This document shows, piece after piece, positions 28,427 to 38,214 of a stretch of 64,000 bases of DNA; position 1 is the first letter of the stretch, and each line of letters starts with the position of its first letter. Under the pieces are notes generated by a model. That model was not told where the DNA came from. It made no database searches and saw nothing but the letters and a program-made list of their open reading frames with translations. Location: the NCBI RefSeq assembly GCF_900604945.1, contig NZ_UWPB01000001.1, positions 62,001-126,000 of the forward strand, given 5' to 3'. The translations under genes and the position numbers were made by a program. The DNA comes from Ruminococcus sp. Marseille-P6503. GTDB lineage: Bacteria > Bacillota > Clostridia > Oscillospirales > Ruminococcaceae.

Positions 28427-31400
28427 TTGGAATTTAACGTTTTTGAATCAATAAAAATCGGACTTGCATCACCGGAAAAAATCAGAGAATGGTCGTATGG
28501 TGTTGTAGAAAGACCTGAAACAATAAATTACCGTACGCAAAAGCCTGAAAAGGACGGCTTGTTCTGCGAAAGAATATTCGGACCGCAGAAGGACTGGGAA
28601 TGTCACTGCGGAAAATATAAGAAGATACGTTTTAAGGGAAAGGTCTGCGAGCGCTGCGGAGTTGAGGTAACACGCTCCAAGGTAAGACGCGAGAGAATGG
28701 GTCATATCGAGCTTGCCGCTCCGGTTTCGCACATCTGGTATTTCAAGGGAACTCCGTCCAGAATAGGACAGATGCTTGAAATTTCACAGAAAAGGCTGGA
28801 AGAGGTTCTTTATTTCACAAAATATATAGTAATTGATCCGGGCGATACCGGTCTGACAAAGTGTCAGCTTCTCAGCGAAAAGGATTATATAGAGGCCAGA
28901 GAGAAGTGGGAGGACGGCTTCAAGGCAGGAATGGGCGCCGAGGCGGTTAAGGAACTGCTGGAGGAGATCGATCTTGACAAGCTTTCCGCCGAGCTGAAGG
29001 CTGAGCTCAAGGATCTGCCGTCGGGTCAGAAGAGGATCAAGCTTCTGAAGAGGCTTGAGATCGTCGAGGCTTTCAGGCTTTCCGGCAACCGTCCGGAATG
29101 GATGATACTCGACGTTGTTCCGGTTATCCCTCCCGATCTTCGTCCGATGGTAATGCTGGACGGAGGCAGATACGCAACCAGCGACCTTAACGACCTTTAC
29201 AGACGCGTTATCAACAGAAATAACCGTTTAAAGAGAATGCTGGAGCTTGAAGCGCCTGATATTATCATAAGAAACGAAAAGAGAATGCTTCAGGAGGCTG
29301 TTGACGCGCTTATCGACAACGGCCGTCACGGCAGACCTGTTACAGGACCAAACAACAGAGCGTTCAAATCGCTTTCAGATATGCTTAAGGGAAAGCAGGG
29401 ACGTTTCCGTCAGAACCTGTTGGGTAAGCGCGTTGACTATTCGGGACGTTCGGTTATCGTTGTAGGTCCGGAGCTTAAAATGTATCAGTGCGGACTTCCC
29501 AAGGAAATGGCGCTGGAGCTTTTTAAGCCGTTCGTTATGAAAAGGCTTGTTGATACAAATCCTTCAATAAACATCAAGTCTGCCAGAAAAATGGTGGACA
29601 GAGCCAAGCCGGAGGTATGGGACGCTCTTGAAAACGTGATTCAGGGTCACCCTGTAATGCTTAACCGTGCGCCTACGCTTCACAGACTCGGTATCCAGGC
29701 GTTTGAGCCGGTGCTGGTCGAGGGAAGAGCCATCAAGCTTCATCCGCTGGTATGTACCGCGTTTAACGCTGACTTCGACGGCGACCAGATGGCGGTTCAT
29801 CTTCCGATTTCCGCAGAGGCTCAGGCGGAAGCAAGATTCCTTATGCTTGCCGCAAACAATCTGCTCAAGCCGTCGGACGGACGTCCGGTCGCGGTTCCTT
29901 CGCAGGATATGCTGCTGGGCTCTTATTACCTGACCTTGCAGAAGCCGGGCGAAAAGGGCGAGGGCAAGGTTTTCAGGGACGTGAACGAGGCTCTTATGGC
30001 ATACGATCAGGGCGTGGTCTCGCTTCATGCCGCCATCAAGGTAAAGATAACAAGGCAGGTAGGCGACAGACAGGTTTCCAAGCTTATCGACGCTACAGTC
30101 GGACGTCTTATCTTCAACGAGCATATCCCTCAGGATCTGGGATACGTTGACAGAACCAATTCCGATAAGCAGTTTGACCTGGAAATATCATTCCTTGTAA
30201 AGAAGGGACAGATGTCGGATCTTATCGAGAGATGTATCCATCAGCACGGAACAGCGGCAACCTCCGAGGTGCTGGATAAAATAAAGGCTCTGGGATACAA
30301 GTATTCCACTAAGGCGGCTATTACCGTAGCGGTATGCGACGCTGAAATTCCGGCCGCGAAAAAGGATATACTTGCCAAGGCTGACGCCGCGGTAGACGTT
30401 ATCGACAGACAGTATAAGAGAGGTTATATTTCCAGAGAGGAAAAGTCAAAGAAGTTTATCGAGATATGGAACAACGCAACCGACGAGGTTACCGAGGCTC
30501 TTAAAGAGGGTCTTGATCCCTATAATCCGATCAATATGATGGCGGATTCGGGAGCCCGCGGTTCTATCAACCAGATACGTCAGCTTGCAGGTATGAGAGG
30601 ACTTATCGCCAATACCTCAGGTTCAACTATCGAAATGCCTATCAGGTCGAATTACCGTGAGGGCCTTAATATTCTGGAATATTTCATCTCCTCCAGAGGA
30701 GCCAGAAAGGGACTTGCCGATACGGCTCTGCGTACCGCCGACTCAGGATACCTTACAAGACGTCTTGTAGATGTTTCCCAGGACGTTATCATCCATGAGG
30801 AGGACTGCGGAACTCATCATGGAATCGACGTATTTGAAATACGCAACGGAAGAGAGAAGATCGAGCCTCTCGCAGAGCGTCTTGTGGGACGTTATCTTGT
30901 CGAGGATCTCAAGGATCCTAAGACGGGAGAAATGATAGTTTCACATACCAAGCTTATGAACGAGCATGACGCCGAGAAGGTGTGCGCCGCGCTCGAGGCG
31001 GAGGGCAAGGACAGAATCGCGATACGTTCCGTTCTCCAGTGTCAGGCGAAGCACGGCGTATGCGCCAAGTGCTATGGAGCCAACCTTGCGAACGGCAAGG
31101 AGGTTCAGGTCGGAGAGGCTGTCGGCGTAATTTCCGCCCAGTCTATCGGCGAGCCGGGTACTCAGCTTACGATGAGAACCTTCCATACGGGCGGTATCGC
31201 TTCGGCGGAGGATATTACACAGGGTCTGCCACGTGTAGAGGAGCTGTTTGAAAGCAGACGTCCGAAGGGTGCGGCTATCATTACAAGGCTTGACGGAACA
31301 GTTAGGATCGAAGAGGTCAAAAAGACCAAGCAGATCGTTGTTACGAGCGAGGATACGAACGATCCCGATCAGGAAAGCTATACTATTCCTTACGGCTATA

Positions 31401-31996
31401 AGGTCAGGGTACATGACGGCGACTTTGTAAAGGCCGGAGACGCTCTTACCGAAGGCTCTCTCAATCCTGCCGATATTCTTGCGGTAAACGGCGTTCAGGC
31501 TGTTCAGAATTATATCATTACCGAGGTACAGAAGGTTTACCGTTTGCAGGGCGTTGATATCAACGACAAGCATATCGAGGTTATTGTACGCCAGATGATG
31601 AAGAAGGTAAAGGTAGAGGATTCAGGTTCGAGCTACCTGCTGCCGGGATCGCTGGTTGACAAGCATGAAATCGCTGAGATAAACGAGGAGATACAGAAGG
31701 AGATCGACGCGGGGGATATCAATGCAAGGCTTATTACTACCGTTCCTGTGCTTCAGGGTATAACAAAGGCTTCAAGCTACTCCGATTCGTTCCTGTCGGC
31801 AGCTTCGTTCCAGGAGACTACAAAGGCTCTTACCGACGCTGCTATCAAGGGCAAGACCGATAAGCTTATGGGTCTTAAAGAGAACGTTATTATCGGTAAG
31901 CTTATCCCTGCCGGTACAGGTATGGACGTTTACAATAACGTTCAGGTGGTTAAGAATGAAAGCGCTCATACCCAGACCGAGCCGGCACTTTATTAA
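28427..31996 (+). CDS. rpoC: DNA-directed RNA polymerase beta' subunit
   Basis: Largest subunit of RNA polymerase, 1189 residues. The N-terminal zinc site is visible (CHCGKY...CERCG), followed by the lid and rudder region ([20 protein letters not shown]), the catalytic Mg-binding motif [12 protein letters not shown], the trigger loop/bridge region ([20 protein letters not shown]) and the second zinc site ([13 protein letters not shown]). The start is TTG at 28427, eight bases after GAGGG; this gives the family N-terminus [17 protein letters not shown]. It is co-transcribed with rpoB and ends at a clear terminator (32014-32050). A TTG start on such an essential gene suggests translation is tuned relative to rpoB. 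Confidence 0.98.
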   Translation: MEFNVFESIKIGLASPEKIREWSYGVVERPETINYRTQKPEKDGLFCERIFGPQKDWECHCGKYKKIRFKGKVCERCGVEVTRSKVRRERMGHIELAAPVSHIWYFKGTPSRIGQMLEISQKRLEEVLYFTKYIVIDPGDTGLTKCQLLSEKDYIEAREKWEDGFKAGMGAEAVKELLEEIDLDKLSAELKAELKDLPSGQKRIKLLKRLEIVEAFRLSGNRPEWMILDVVPVIPPDLRPMVMLDGGRYATSDLNDLYRRVINRNNRLKRMLELEAPDIIIRNEKRMLQEAVDALIDNGRHGRPVTGPNNRAFKSLSDMLKGKQGRFRQNLLGKRVDYSGRSVIVVGPELKMYQCGLPKEMALELFKPFVMKRLVDTNPSINIKSARKMVDRAKPEVWDALENVIQGHPVMLNRAPTLHRLGIQAFEPVLVEGRAIKLHPLVCTAFNADFDGDQMAVHLPISAEAQAEARFLMLAANNLLKPSDGRPVAVPSQDMLLGSYYLTLQKPGEKGEGKVFRDVNEALMAYDQGVVSLHAAIKVKITRQVGDRQVSKLIDATVGRLIFNEHIPQDLGYVDRTNSDKQFDLEISFLVKKGQMSDLIERCIHQHGTAATSEVLDKIKALGYKYSTKAAITVAVCDAEIPAAKKDILAKADAAVDVIDRQYKRGYISREEKSKKFIEIWNNATDEVTEALKEGLDPYNPINMMADSGARGSINQIRQLAGMRGLIANTSGSTIEMPIRSNYREGLNILEYFISSRGARKGLADTALRTADSGYLTRRLVDVSQDVIIHEEDCGTHHGIDVFEIRNGREKIEPLAERLVGRYLVEDLKDPKTGEMIVSHTKLMNEHDAEKVCAALEAEGKDRIAIRSVLQCQAKHGVCAKCYGANLANGKEVQVGEAVGVISAQSIGEPGTQLTMRTFHTGGIASAEDITQGLPRVEELFESRRPKGAAIITRLDGTVRIEEVKKTKQIVVTSEDTNDPDQESYTIPYGYKVRVHDGDFVKAGDALTEGSLNPADILAVNGVQAVQNYIITEVQKVYRLQGVDINDKHIEVIVRQMMKKVKVEDSGSSYLLPGSLVDKHEIAEINEEIQKEIDAGDINARLITTVPVLQGITKASSYSDSFLSAASFQETTKALTDAAIKGKTDKLMGLKENVIIGKLIPAGTGMDVYNNVQVVKNESAHTQTEPALY

Positions 31997-32013
31997 ATTT
32001 AAACAGACAGCGG

Positions 32014-32050
32014 AAAATTCCCGGAAGTTAAGCTTTCGGGAATTTTTTAT
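32014..32050 (+). terminator. Terminator of rpoBC
   Basis: AAAATTCCCGGAAG pairs with CTTTCGGGAATTTT around a five-base loop, followed by a T run. Confidence 0.9.
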
Positions 32051-32122
32051 TCTAAAAAGATAAAACGCGCCGGCGGCGCAATAACATACAGGCAATTCTG
32101 AAAAATTTTTCGCGTATTCACA

Positions 32123-32151
32123 TTGACACGGCTCCGGCATAATAGTATAAT
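32123..32151 (+). promoter_or_regulatory. Promoter of the CDF transporter
   Basis: TTGACA, 17 bases, TATAAT, about 45 bases before the predicted start. Confidence 0.8.
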
Positions 32152-32205
32152 AAAGTTTAACGGCGGAAACTTTCTGACCGTATGTTTGACGAAAGGCTAT
32201 GGCGT

Positions 32206-33375
32206 ATGATAAAATTAATAGTAAAACGCTTTATAAAAGACAGCGAAAACGTATCCGACAAAAAGGTAAGGGAACGCTACGGCATACTCGGCGGAGCGCT
32301 GGGTATAATCTGCAATACGTTTCTCTTTGCGCTTAAGCTGTGCGCCGGAACGGTTATGAACAGCATAGCGATAATATCCGACGCTTTCAACAATATGTCT
32401 GATATGGGATCGTCGCTGGTCACTATAATCGGTACTAAGCTGAGCGGAAAACGTCCGGACAGGGAGCACCCTTTCGGACACGGACGGCTTGAATACATAT
32501 CCTCGCTGATAGTTTCCTTTATTATTCTGCTTATGGGCTTTGAACTGCTTAAAAGCTCGGCGGTGAAAATTTTCGAGCCGGAGGAGCTGAATTTCAGTCT
32601 GCCTATTACAGTACTGCTGTCGCTTTCGGTGCTGGTCAAGGTGTGGCTGTACTTCAGCGGCAGATATATGGGCGAAAAAATAAATTCCTCAACGCTGAAG
32701 GCGACGGCACGTGATTCGCTTAACGACGTTATCGCGACAAGCGCGGTCATACTTACAACCGTTATCGGGCAGTTTATTAAATTTCCTCCGCTTGACGGAA
32801 TAGTCGGAACCGTAGTTGCTTTGCTTATTATGAAAACAGGCTTTGATATAGCCAGGGATACCGTAGGAATACTGCTGGGCACTCCGGCAAGCAGGGAGCT
32901 TGTAAATGAAATATCCTCCAGGGTGCTTAACGGCGAGGGCATAACGGGAGTTCATGACCTTATCGTGCACGATTACGGTCCGGGACGTGTAATGGCGTCG
33001 ATCCACGCTGAGGTGCCCGACGATTCCGACATAGTCGCGGTGCACGAGGTAATAGACGCCGTCGAAAAGCGAATAGAAGCTGAAATGGGGATACATATGG
33101 TAATTCATATGGACCCGGTGTCGGTAAACTGCGAGCGGTCGGATAAGATAAAAGGACAGGTAGTTCAGGCAGTGGCCGATACCAATTCGGAATATAGTAT
33201 TCACGATTTCAGAATCGTTGACGGCGAGAACCAGATAAACCTTATATTTGACATGGTAGTCCCTTACGGAATTTCCGACGCGCAGCTTGAAAGAAATATT
33301 CAGAAAATAAAGCAAAAGCTTTCGCAGGCCGACGAGCGTTATAACTGCGTTATCCAGATAGACAACGAGTATTGA
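32206..33375 (+). CDS. Cation diffusion facilitator (CDF) metal efflux transporter
   Basis: 389-residue inner-membrane exporter of divalent metal (Zn, Mn, Fe or Co) against protons. The membrane part has six hydrophobic segments, with metal-site motifs DAFNNMSD in TM2 and DSLNDV in TM5; the first has Asn where Zn exporters have His, which points away from strict zinc use. HPFGHGRLEY is the TM2-TM3 loop signature. The cytoplasmic C-terminal domain (about 285-389) has the ferredoxin-like dimerisation fold, with IHMVIHMDP. ATG at 32206 is preferred over that at 32182, since GAAAGG is then nine bases upstream. It is monocistronic. Confidence 0.92.
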   Translation: MIKLIVKRFIKDSENVSDKKVRERYGILGGALGIICNTFLFALKLCAGTVMNSIAIISDAFNNMSDMGSSLVTIIGTKLSGKRPDREHPFGHGRLEYISSLIVSFIILLMGFELLKSSAVKIFEPEELNFSLPITVLLSLSVLVKVWLYFSGRYMGEKINSSTLKATARDSLNDVIATSAVILTTVIGQFIKFPPLDGIVGTVVALLIMKTGFDIARDTVGILLGTPASRELVNEISSRVLNGEGITGVHDLIVHDYGPGRVMASIHAEVPDDSDIVAVHEVIDAVEKRIEAEMGIHMVIHMDPVSVNCERSDKIKGQVVQAVADTNSEYSIHDFRIVDGENQINLIFDMVVPYGISDAQLERNIQKIKQKLSQADERYNCVIQIDNEY

Positions 33376-33511
33376 GCTTATGCCGCGGCGTATGTATTCG
33401 CAGGTTGTCCGGCGAAGCGTTGCCGTTCTGTAAAGGAATTCGGCAGCAATGAAAATTTCATCAGACAGTCCAGCGAATATTTTTATCATGTTATTTTCAC
33501 AGGATTTTCGT

Positions 33512-33540
33512 TTGACAGACCGGGTATACTGTGATATAAT
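33512..33540 (+). promoter_or_regulatory. Promoter of the cell-wall-binding repeat protein
   Basis: TTGACA, 17 bases, TATAAT. The leader is about 90 bases and contains GAAAGG followed by a short GTG-initiated frame. Confidence 0.75.
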
Positions 33541-33637
33541 TTAATTGAATATAATTACGGGATTTTACGATATATCATTTGAAAGGCAGGTGCAGGTCTG
33601 CGCTGCGGAGCGGCTGCTCTGAACAGCGGGCGTTACT

Positions 33638-35821
33638 ATGAGTACAATAACCGGATCTTTTAGCGGCGGCAGGAACTCCGACAAGGGCAGAAAGCGGATA
33701 ATCGCGGCGGCAGCGGCGTGTACTGTCGTTATGGGCGCGGCTTTCGGAGGCTATTTTTATTACGGAATGTTTTATGCTCCCGGCTGGCATACCGCCGACG
33801 GGGGTACATATTATATCCTCAGCGGCGACAGGGAACGGGCTACAGGAATGCAGCTTATAAGCAATTCAACCTATCTGTTTGATGAAAATGGCTATATGCT
33901 TACAGGCTGGCAGGAATACGAAGGCGAAACCTATTATTTTGACAAATCCGGAGTTATGGTAAGAGGAAGAGTCGAGATAGACGGCGAGGAGTATTATTTT
34001 GCGGACGATTCGGGCATTTTCCGCACCGGACTGAGAGATTTCAACGGAATAGAATACTATTTCAACGACTATGGTTTCCCCGATTCGGGATTCAACAAAG
34101 TAAACGGCGGAGATTATTACTACGACGCTGACGGAAAAAGGATAACCGGCTGGGCGGAGATAAACGGAATACAGTATTACTTCAAGAATACAGGCGAGAT
34201 GGCTGTGGGATTTCTTGAAATAAACGGAGAAACCTATTATTTTGCTCCGGACGGGCATATGGTTACCGGCTGGCAGGATATAAGCGGCAGACGCTACTAT
34301 TTCAGCGATAACGGCGCGATGTTTACCGGCTGGAAAAAGGACGGCAGCGACTATATGCACGCCGACGAGGTTACCGGAGCTTTCAGCATAGGCTTTGCTG
34401 AAATAGACGGGAAAACCTATTATTTCGACAGCGAATATAAGATGGTGAAGAAATGGAAAACCATCGGGAAAAAGCGGTATCACTTTTCTGACGACGGAAT
34501 CATGGATACCGGCTGGTTCAAGGATAACGGCTATAAATATCACTTTGCTTCGGACGGAGCGGCTGATACCGGATTTGTAAAGATAAAGGAGCGCTATTAT
34601 TACTTTGACAAAAAGGGCAGACTGCTTTCGGGCTGGCAGGAGATAAAAGGCAAGACCTATTATTTCGGGCAGGACGGAGTGGTAGAATCCGGCTTTATGG
34701 ATTGGGACGGAGAAACCTATTATTTTGATCCGATAGCTCACAATGCCGCGGAGGGCTGGATAAAGGTCTATAAATACGGCGCGGACGAAAAGAAAAAGAT
34801 AGCTCAGTTCAAGAGCGATTCAAAGCTTTTCGATAAGGAGCTTAAAGCGCAGACAGACGAAAAGACAGAGCTTTCGGGGAAGGAAACCGAAAGGCTTGAT
34901 GAGATAAGAGAGCAGTATGAGGACGGAACCTATGACGCCTTTATGCTTGAAGCCTATAAAAAGATGGGCAAAGAGCTGTTTTATCAGCTGTATTTTGACG
35001 AGAGTAATCATATGGTTGCCGGTTGGCAGGAGATAAGCGGATACAGGTTTTATTTTGACGAGGAAACAGGTCTGAAGGCTACCGGCTGGAAAACCATAGA
35101 TAAGAAGCGTTATTATTTCGGACTTTGCGGAGCCGCGGCAACGGGAACAGTTGTTATTGACGGCGAGGAATACACTTTTTCTGAGGACGGCGCGCTTGCC
35201 GACGGACTTACGGAAACCGAGGACGGTCTGCGGTTTGCTCAGAGCAGGAATGAAGAAAATGACGACATCTGGGTAAGGGAGGATTTTAAAACCTCAGGCG
35301 GGTATACATATTATTTTGACGCCGACGGCTACGCTGTAAAGGGCTGGCGGGAGATAGACGGCAAAAGCTACTATTTCGACGACGAATGCCGGCTTGCAAA
35401 CGGAATATTCTCCGAGGGCGGTTCGGTCTATTATATGAGCAGAAACGGTATGGTTACAGATAAATGGGTCAATACCGACGACGGCGCATATTATTTCCAA
35501 GGCAGCGGAAAAGCGGCTTCGGGCTGGACAACTATAGACGGTATTGAATATTATTTCAGCAGCGGCGGAAAGCTTCAGCACGGTTGGACCGAAATAGGAG
35601 GAAAGAAATATTTCCTTGAAAACGGAGTTATGCTTAGAGGCCCTGTTTATATAGACGGAGTTTATTACGTTATCGGAGAAAAAGGATATATAAAGAGCGG
35701 CTGGGTAAAATGGAATTCCCGACGCTACTATTGCCGCGACGACGGAACTCCCTATACGGACACCACAAAAACTATTGACGGAAAGAAATATACATTTGAT
35801 TCCAACGGAGTAAGACAGTAA
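33638..35821 (+). CDS. Membrane-anchored protein of cell-wall/glucan-binding repeats
   Basis: 727 residues. A basic N-terminus and one hydrophobic segment (about 20-47) form a membrane anchor or uncleaved signal. The rest is a run of about 20-residue repeats with the pattern G-W/F-x-x-x-x-G-x-x-Y-Y-F-x-x-x-G, as in choline- and glucan-binding (CW_binding) proteins; roughly thirty copies can be counted by eye. A helical, charged, repeat-poor insert (about residues 385-440) breaks the array. No catalytic domain or sorting signal is present, so it is probably a structural adhesin or wall/glycan-binding protein. The ribosome binding site before the ATG is weak. It is single-gene, with its own promoter and a strong terminator. 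Confidence 0.85.
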   Translation: MSTITGSFSGGRNSDKGRKRIIAAAAACTVVMGAAFGGYFYYGMFYAPGWHTADGGTYYILSGDRERATGMQLISNSTYLFDENGYMLTGWQEYEGETYYFDKSGVMVRGRVEIDGEEYYFADDSGIFRTGLRDFNGIEYYFNDYGFPDSGFNKVNGGDYYYDADGKRITGWAEINGIQYYFKNTGEMAVGFLEINGETYYFAPDGHMVTGWQDISGRRYYFSDNGAMFTGWKKDGSDYMHADEVTGAFSIGFAEIDGKTYYFDSEYKMVKKWKTIGKKRYHFSDDGIMDTGWFKDNGYKYHFASDGAADTGFVKIKERYYYFDKKGRLLSGWQEIKGKTYYFGQDGVVESGFMDWDGETYYFDPIAHNAAEGWIKVYKYGADEKKKIAQFKSDSKLFDKELKAQTDEKTELSGKETERLDEIREQYEDGTYDAFMLEAYKKMGKELFYQLYFDESNHMVAGWQEISGYRFYFDEETGLKATGWKTIDKKRYYFGLCGAAATGTVVIDGEEYTFSEDGALADGLTETEDGLRFAQSRNEENDDIWVREDFKTSGGYTYYFDADGYAVKGWREIDGKSYYFDDECRLANGIFSEGGSVYYMSRNGMVTDKWVNTDDGAYYFQGSGKAASGWTTIDGIEYYFSSGGKLQHGWTEIGGKKYFLENGVMLRGPVYIDGVYYVIGEKGYIKSGWVKWNSRRYYCRDDGTPYTDTTKTIDGKKYTFDSNGVRQ

Positions 35822-35828
35822 AAGCGAA

Positions 35829-35875
35829 GCCGCGCGCCGGAACCTGAAAAATCAGGACAGGCGCGCGGCTTTTTG
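35829..35875 (+). terminator. Strong GC-rich terminator after the repeat protein
   Basis: An 11-base stem AGCCGCGCGCC/GGCGCGCGGCT with an inner CCTGA/TCAGG pairing, then a T run. It separates the gene from the convergent MATE gene. Confidence 0.9.
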
Positions 35876-37240
35876 TCAGCTGGCGTGGGAAAGTATTTTT
35901 TTGAAATTCAAAGTAAAAAGTATGACGCAGGTTAAGGCCGCTGTAATATCGGAAACAGGCTCGGCATAATAAACTCCCATGACTCCAAAAAATCTCGGCA
36001 GAATTATCGTCAGAGGGATAAGGAGAATGACCTTTCTCAGCATGGCGATAAATAAGGATATCTTCGCTTGCCCCAGCGCCATAAAGGTGTTCTGGCAGGC
36101 AAGCTGGATTCCGAAGATCAGCATTCCGGAAACGAATATGGGCAGTACGCGCGAGGTAAGACCTATCAGCTCCGCGTCGTTGGTAAACATTCCGGCAAAA
36201 ATCTGCGGGAATAGAATTGCCGCCAGAGCTATAATCGAGGTATAGCCGAACATCAATGCGGCAAGCCTGCGGAAGGTGGTTTTTACTCTGTCAGTGTTTC
36301 CGGCGCCGTAATTATAGCTTATTATAGGCGAGATTCCCTGAGCGAAGCCTGATACCGGAGTGGTCATTATCTGCATTACGCTTTGCATTATCGTAAGAGA
36401 GCCGACGTATAGATCGCCGCCGTATTTCTGAAGTCCGCTGTTCATAACGATCGAAATAAGGCTTTCGGTTGACTGCATTACGAAAGGCGAGATTCCAAGC
36501 GCGGCAACGGATTTTACCACAGCCGCCTGAGGGCGGAGATACTTTCTTTTTATTCTCAGATCGGCTTTTTCGGACGTCAGGAATCTGATGACCCATGCGG
36601 CGCTGAAGGTCTGTGAGATAACAGTCGCGATTGCCGCGCCGCGGACGCCCATATCGAATACGAAAATAAAAAGGGGATCGAGAGCGATATTAAGGACGGC
36701 TCCTATAAGCACGGAAAGCATAGCTGTGTTTGAGCGTCCCTGGGCGGTTATAAAGGCGTTCAGTCCTACGGTGATCTGAACAAAAACCGTTCCCAGAAGA
36801 TATATGGAAAGATATTCGTCGGCGTAGGGGAAGGTGGAGTCGCTGGCGCCTATCATATACAGAAAGGGCTTCTTTATTATCATAAACAGCACGGAGAGAA
36901 TTACCGAAAGACAGATAAGAACAGTAAAACCGTTCGACAGTATTTTTTCAGCCTTTTCGCGATCTCCCTTTCCCAGTGAGATTGCCGCGAGAGGAGGACC
37001 GCCGCCTCCGATAAACATTGAAAACGCGGTAATTATAACTATCACAGGCATTGTCAGGCCAACGCCTGTTAAAGCGGACGCTCCTATATCCTTGATGTGT
37101 CCGATATAAATTCTGTCTACAATGTTATACAGAAGATTGATGACCTGCGCGACAAGCGTAGGTATTCCCATTGAAAATATCAGCCGCCATATATTTTCCG
37201 TGCCGAGCTTTTCGTCGGAGGCAGTTTTATTTTCGTTCAC
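35876..37240 (-). CDS. MATE family multidrug/metabolite efflux transporter
   Basis: 454-residue polytopic membrane protein with about twelve hydrophobic segments, driven by Na+ or H+, exporting drugs or metabolites. The N-terminal half has the MATE pattern (IPTLVAQVINLLYNIVDRIYIG) and GLTMPVIVI; the C-terminal half repeats it (GFAQGISPIISYNYGA). The start is GTG at 37240: AAGAAGGTG is just upstream, and the resulting length fits the family, whereas the open frame to 37495 adds a non-membrane stretch overlapping the leader. The leader of about 130 bases contains three hairpins. It is convergent with the repeat protein gene. Confidence 0.92.
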   Translation of the reverse strand: MNENKTASDEKLGTENIWRLIFSMGIPTLVAQVINLLYNIVDRIYIGHIKDIGASALTGVGLTMPVIVIITAFSMFIGGGGPPLAAISLGKGDREKAEKILSNGFTVLICLSVILSVLFMIIKKPFLYMIGASDSTFPYADEYLSIYLLGTVFVQITVGLNAFITAQGRSNTAMLSVLIGAVLNIALDPLFIFVFDMGVRGAAIATVISQTFSAAWVIRFLTSEKADLRIKRKYLRPQAAVVKSVAALGISPFVMQSTESLISIVMNSGLQKYGGDLYVGSLTIMQSVMQIMTTPVSGFAQGISPIISYNYGAGNTDRVKTTFRRLAALMFGYTSIIALAAILFPQIFAGMFTNDAELIGLTSRVLPIFVSGMLIFGIQLACQNTFMALGQAKISLFIAMLRKVILLIPLTIILPRFFGVMGVYYAEPVSDITAALTCVILFTLNFKKILSHAS

Positions 37241-37376
37241 AAAAAGCACCTTCTTTGATTTGCAAAAGCAGTATAAAATGCCGTTTTGCGTACTGCATAC
37301 GGCATTTTGTTTTTTATGGGATTTGTCCCATGGTTTTAATGACTTCTTAAGGCTTGTTAAGCCGATCATGAATTTT
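37241..37376 (-). promoter_or_regulatory. Structured 5' leader of the MATE gene
   Basis: In transcript order: GGCTT/AAGCC; ATGGGA/TCCCAT followed by AAAAAAC; and AAAATGCCGT/ACGGCATTTT (bases 37299-37308 and 37275-37284). A competing pair, GCAGTA (transcript complement of 37291-37296) with TACTGC (complement of 37268-37273), overlaps the third hairpin. Such alternatives are typical of attenuators or riboswitches, but no known class was matched. Confidence 0.5.
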
Positions 37377-37405
37377 ATTATATCACATAAGGCGGAATTT
37401 TTCAA
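37377..37405 (-). promoter_or_regulatory. Promoter of the MATE gene
   Basis: Minus strand TTGAAA, 17 bases, TATAAT. Confidence 0.7.
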
Positions 37406-37488
37406 CTGGAGAGGGCGGATAAAATTCAGCGGCCGTTCGTACAGGGAGCTTTGCGCGGTCTGCGGCCGGTCATGACGAGGCGAAGCGC

Positions 37489-37517
37489 TTGTCAAATGTT
37501 TAAATTCATGGTATAAT
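37489..37517 (+). promoter_or_regulatory. Promoter of rnhA
   Basis: TTGTCA, 17 bases, TATAAT, about 40 bases before the ATG. Confidence 0.7.
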
Positions 37518-37555
37518 CAAAAACGATCAATGCAGAATAAGAAAGGGTTTGTACG

Positions 37556-37996
37556 ATGAAAAGGGTGGAGATATTTACCGACGGAGCCTGCTCGGGAAAT
37601 CCGGGTCCCGGCGGCTACGGCGTGATTTTAAGATATAAGGACAGCGTAAAGGAGCTTTCAGGCGGGGAGAGGGAAACGACCAACAACCGTATGGAGCTTA
37701 CTGCCGTAATAACCGGACTGTCGGCCTTAAAGGAGCCCTGCGAGGTCGAGCTTTACAGCGATTCCAAATATATTATCGACGCGGTAACAAAGGGCTGGGC
37801 TAAGCAGTGGCAGGCTAACGGCTGGATAAAAGGCGATAAGAAAAAAGCGCTTAATTCCGACCTGTGGGAAATGCTGCTGGCGCTGCTTGATGTGCATAAG
37901 GTGAATTTTATCTGGGTAAAGGGTCATGCCGGACATACTGAAAACGAACGCTGCGATCAGCTGGCGGTAGCTGAATCGCAGAAAATGAAATTATAA
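37556..37996 (+). CDS. rnhA: Ribonuclease HI
   Basis: Cuts RNA in RNA-DNA hybrids, removing primers and R-loops. It is 146 residues, close to the E. coli enzyme. The metal-binding carboxylates are visible: Asp in [14 protein letters not shown] (about residue 9), Glu in NNRMELTA (about 47), Asp in LYSDSKY (about 69), and the late Asp in ENERCDQLA. The basic handle region is present ([18 protein letters not shown]). The His of the active-site loop is kept ([10 protein letters not shown]). It is single-gene with its own promoter. Confidence 0.96.
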   Translation: MKRVEIFTDGACSGNPGPGGYGVILRYKDSVKELSGGERETTNNRMELTAVITGLSALKEPCEVELYSDSKYIIDAVTKGWAKQWQANGWIKGDKKKALNSDLWEMLLALLDVHKVNFIWVKGHAGHTENERCDQLAVAESQKMKL

Positions 37997-38107
37997 TCAT
38001 ACTTTGTTTATATGATTTTGAAATCTGGAATTTACAGAGATAAAAGCTTATATTGATTAAATTTCATATTATTCATATATAAATTAGTAAATTTTTATTG
38101 AACGCTA

Positions 38108-38136
38108 TTGTAATCCTTGTCCGAAAGGTATATAAT
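38108..38136 (+). promoter_or_regulatory. Promoter of the cysteine desulfurase operon
   Basis: TTGTAA, 17 bases, TATAAT. The leader is about 75 bases. No IscR gene or clear binding site is present. Confidence 0.6.
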
Positions 38137-38214
38137 TACTTATAAGCCGATACCGACCGTCAGCGCTCCGGCTTGAAGGGCGGAAGAAGTATTCGGCAGA
38201 AGGGACTGATTATC

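Noticed and set aside
24264-31573. Long open frames antisense to rpoB and rpoC
   Set aside because: They mirror the codon structure of highly biased sense genes, have no ribosome binding sites, and give protein sequences without family features.
33638-35821. Dense short repeats resembling a CRISPR or tandem DNA array
   Set aside because: The repeats are in frame and degenerate at DNA level while conserving Gly, Tyr and Phe; they are protein repeats of a wall-binding protein.
37305-37345. PreQ1-I-like riboswitch in the MATE leader (hairpin followed by an A-rich tail)
   Set aside because: The hairpin loop is only four bases and lacks the conserved loop sequence of preQ1-I.
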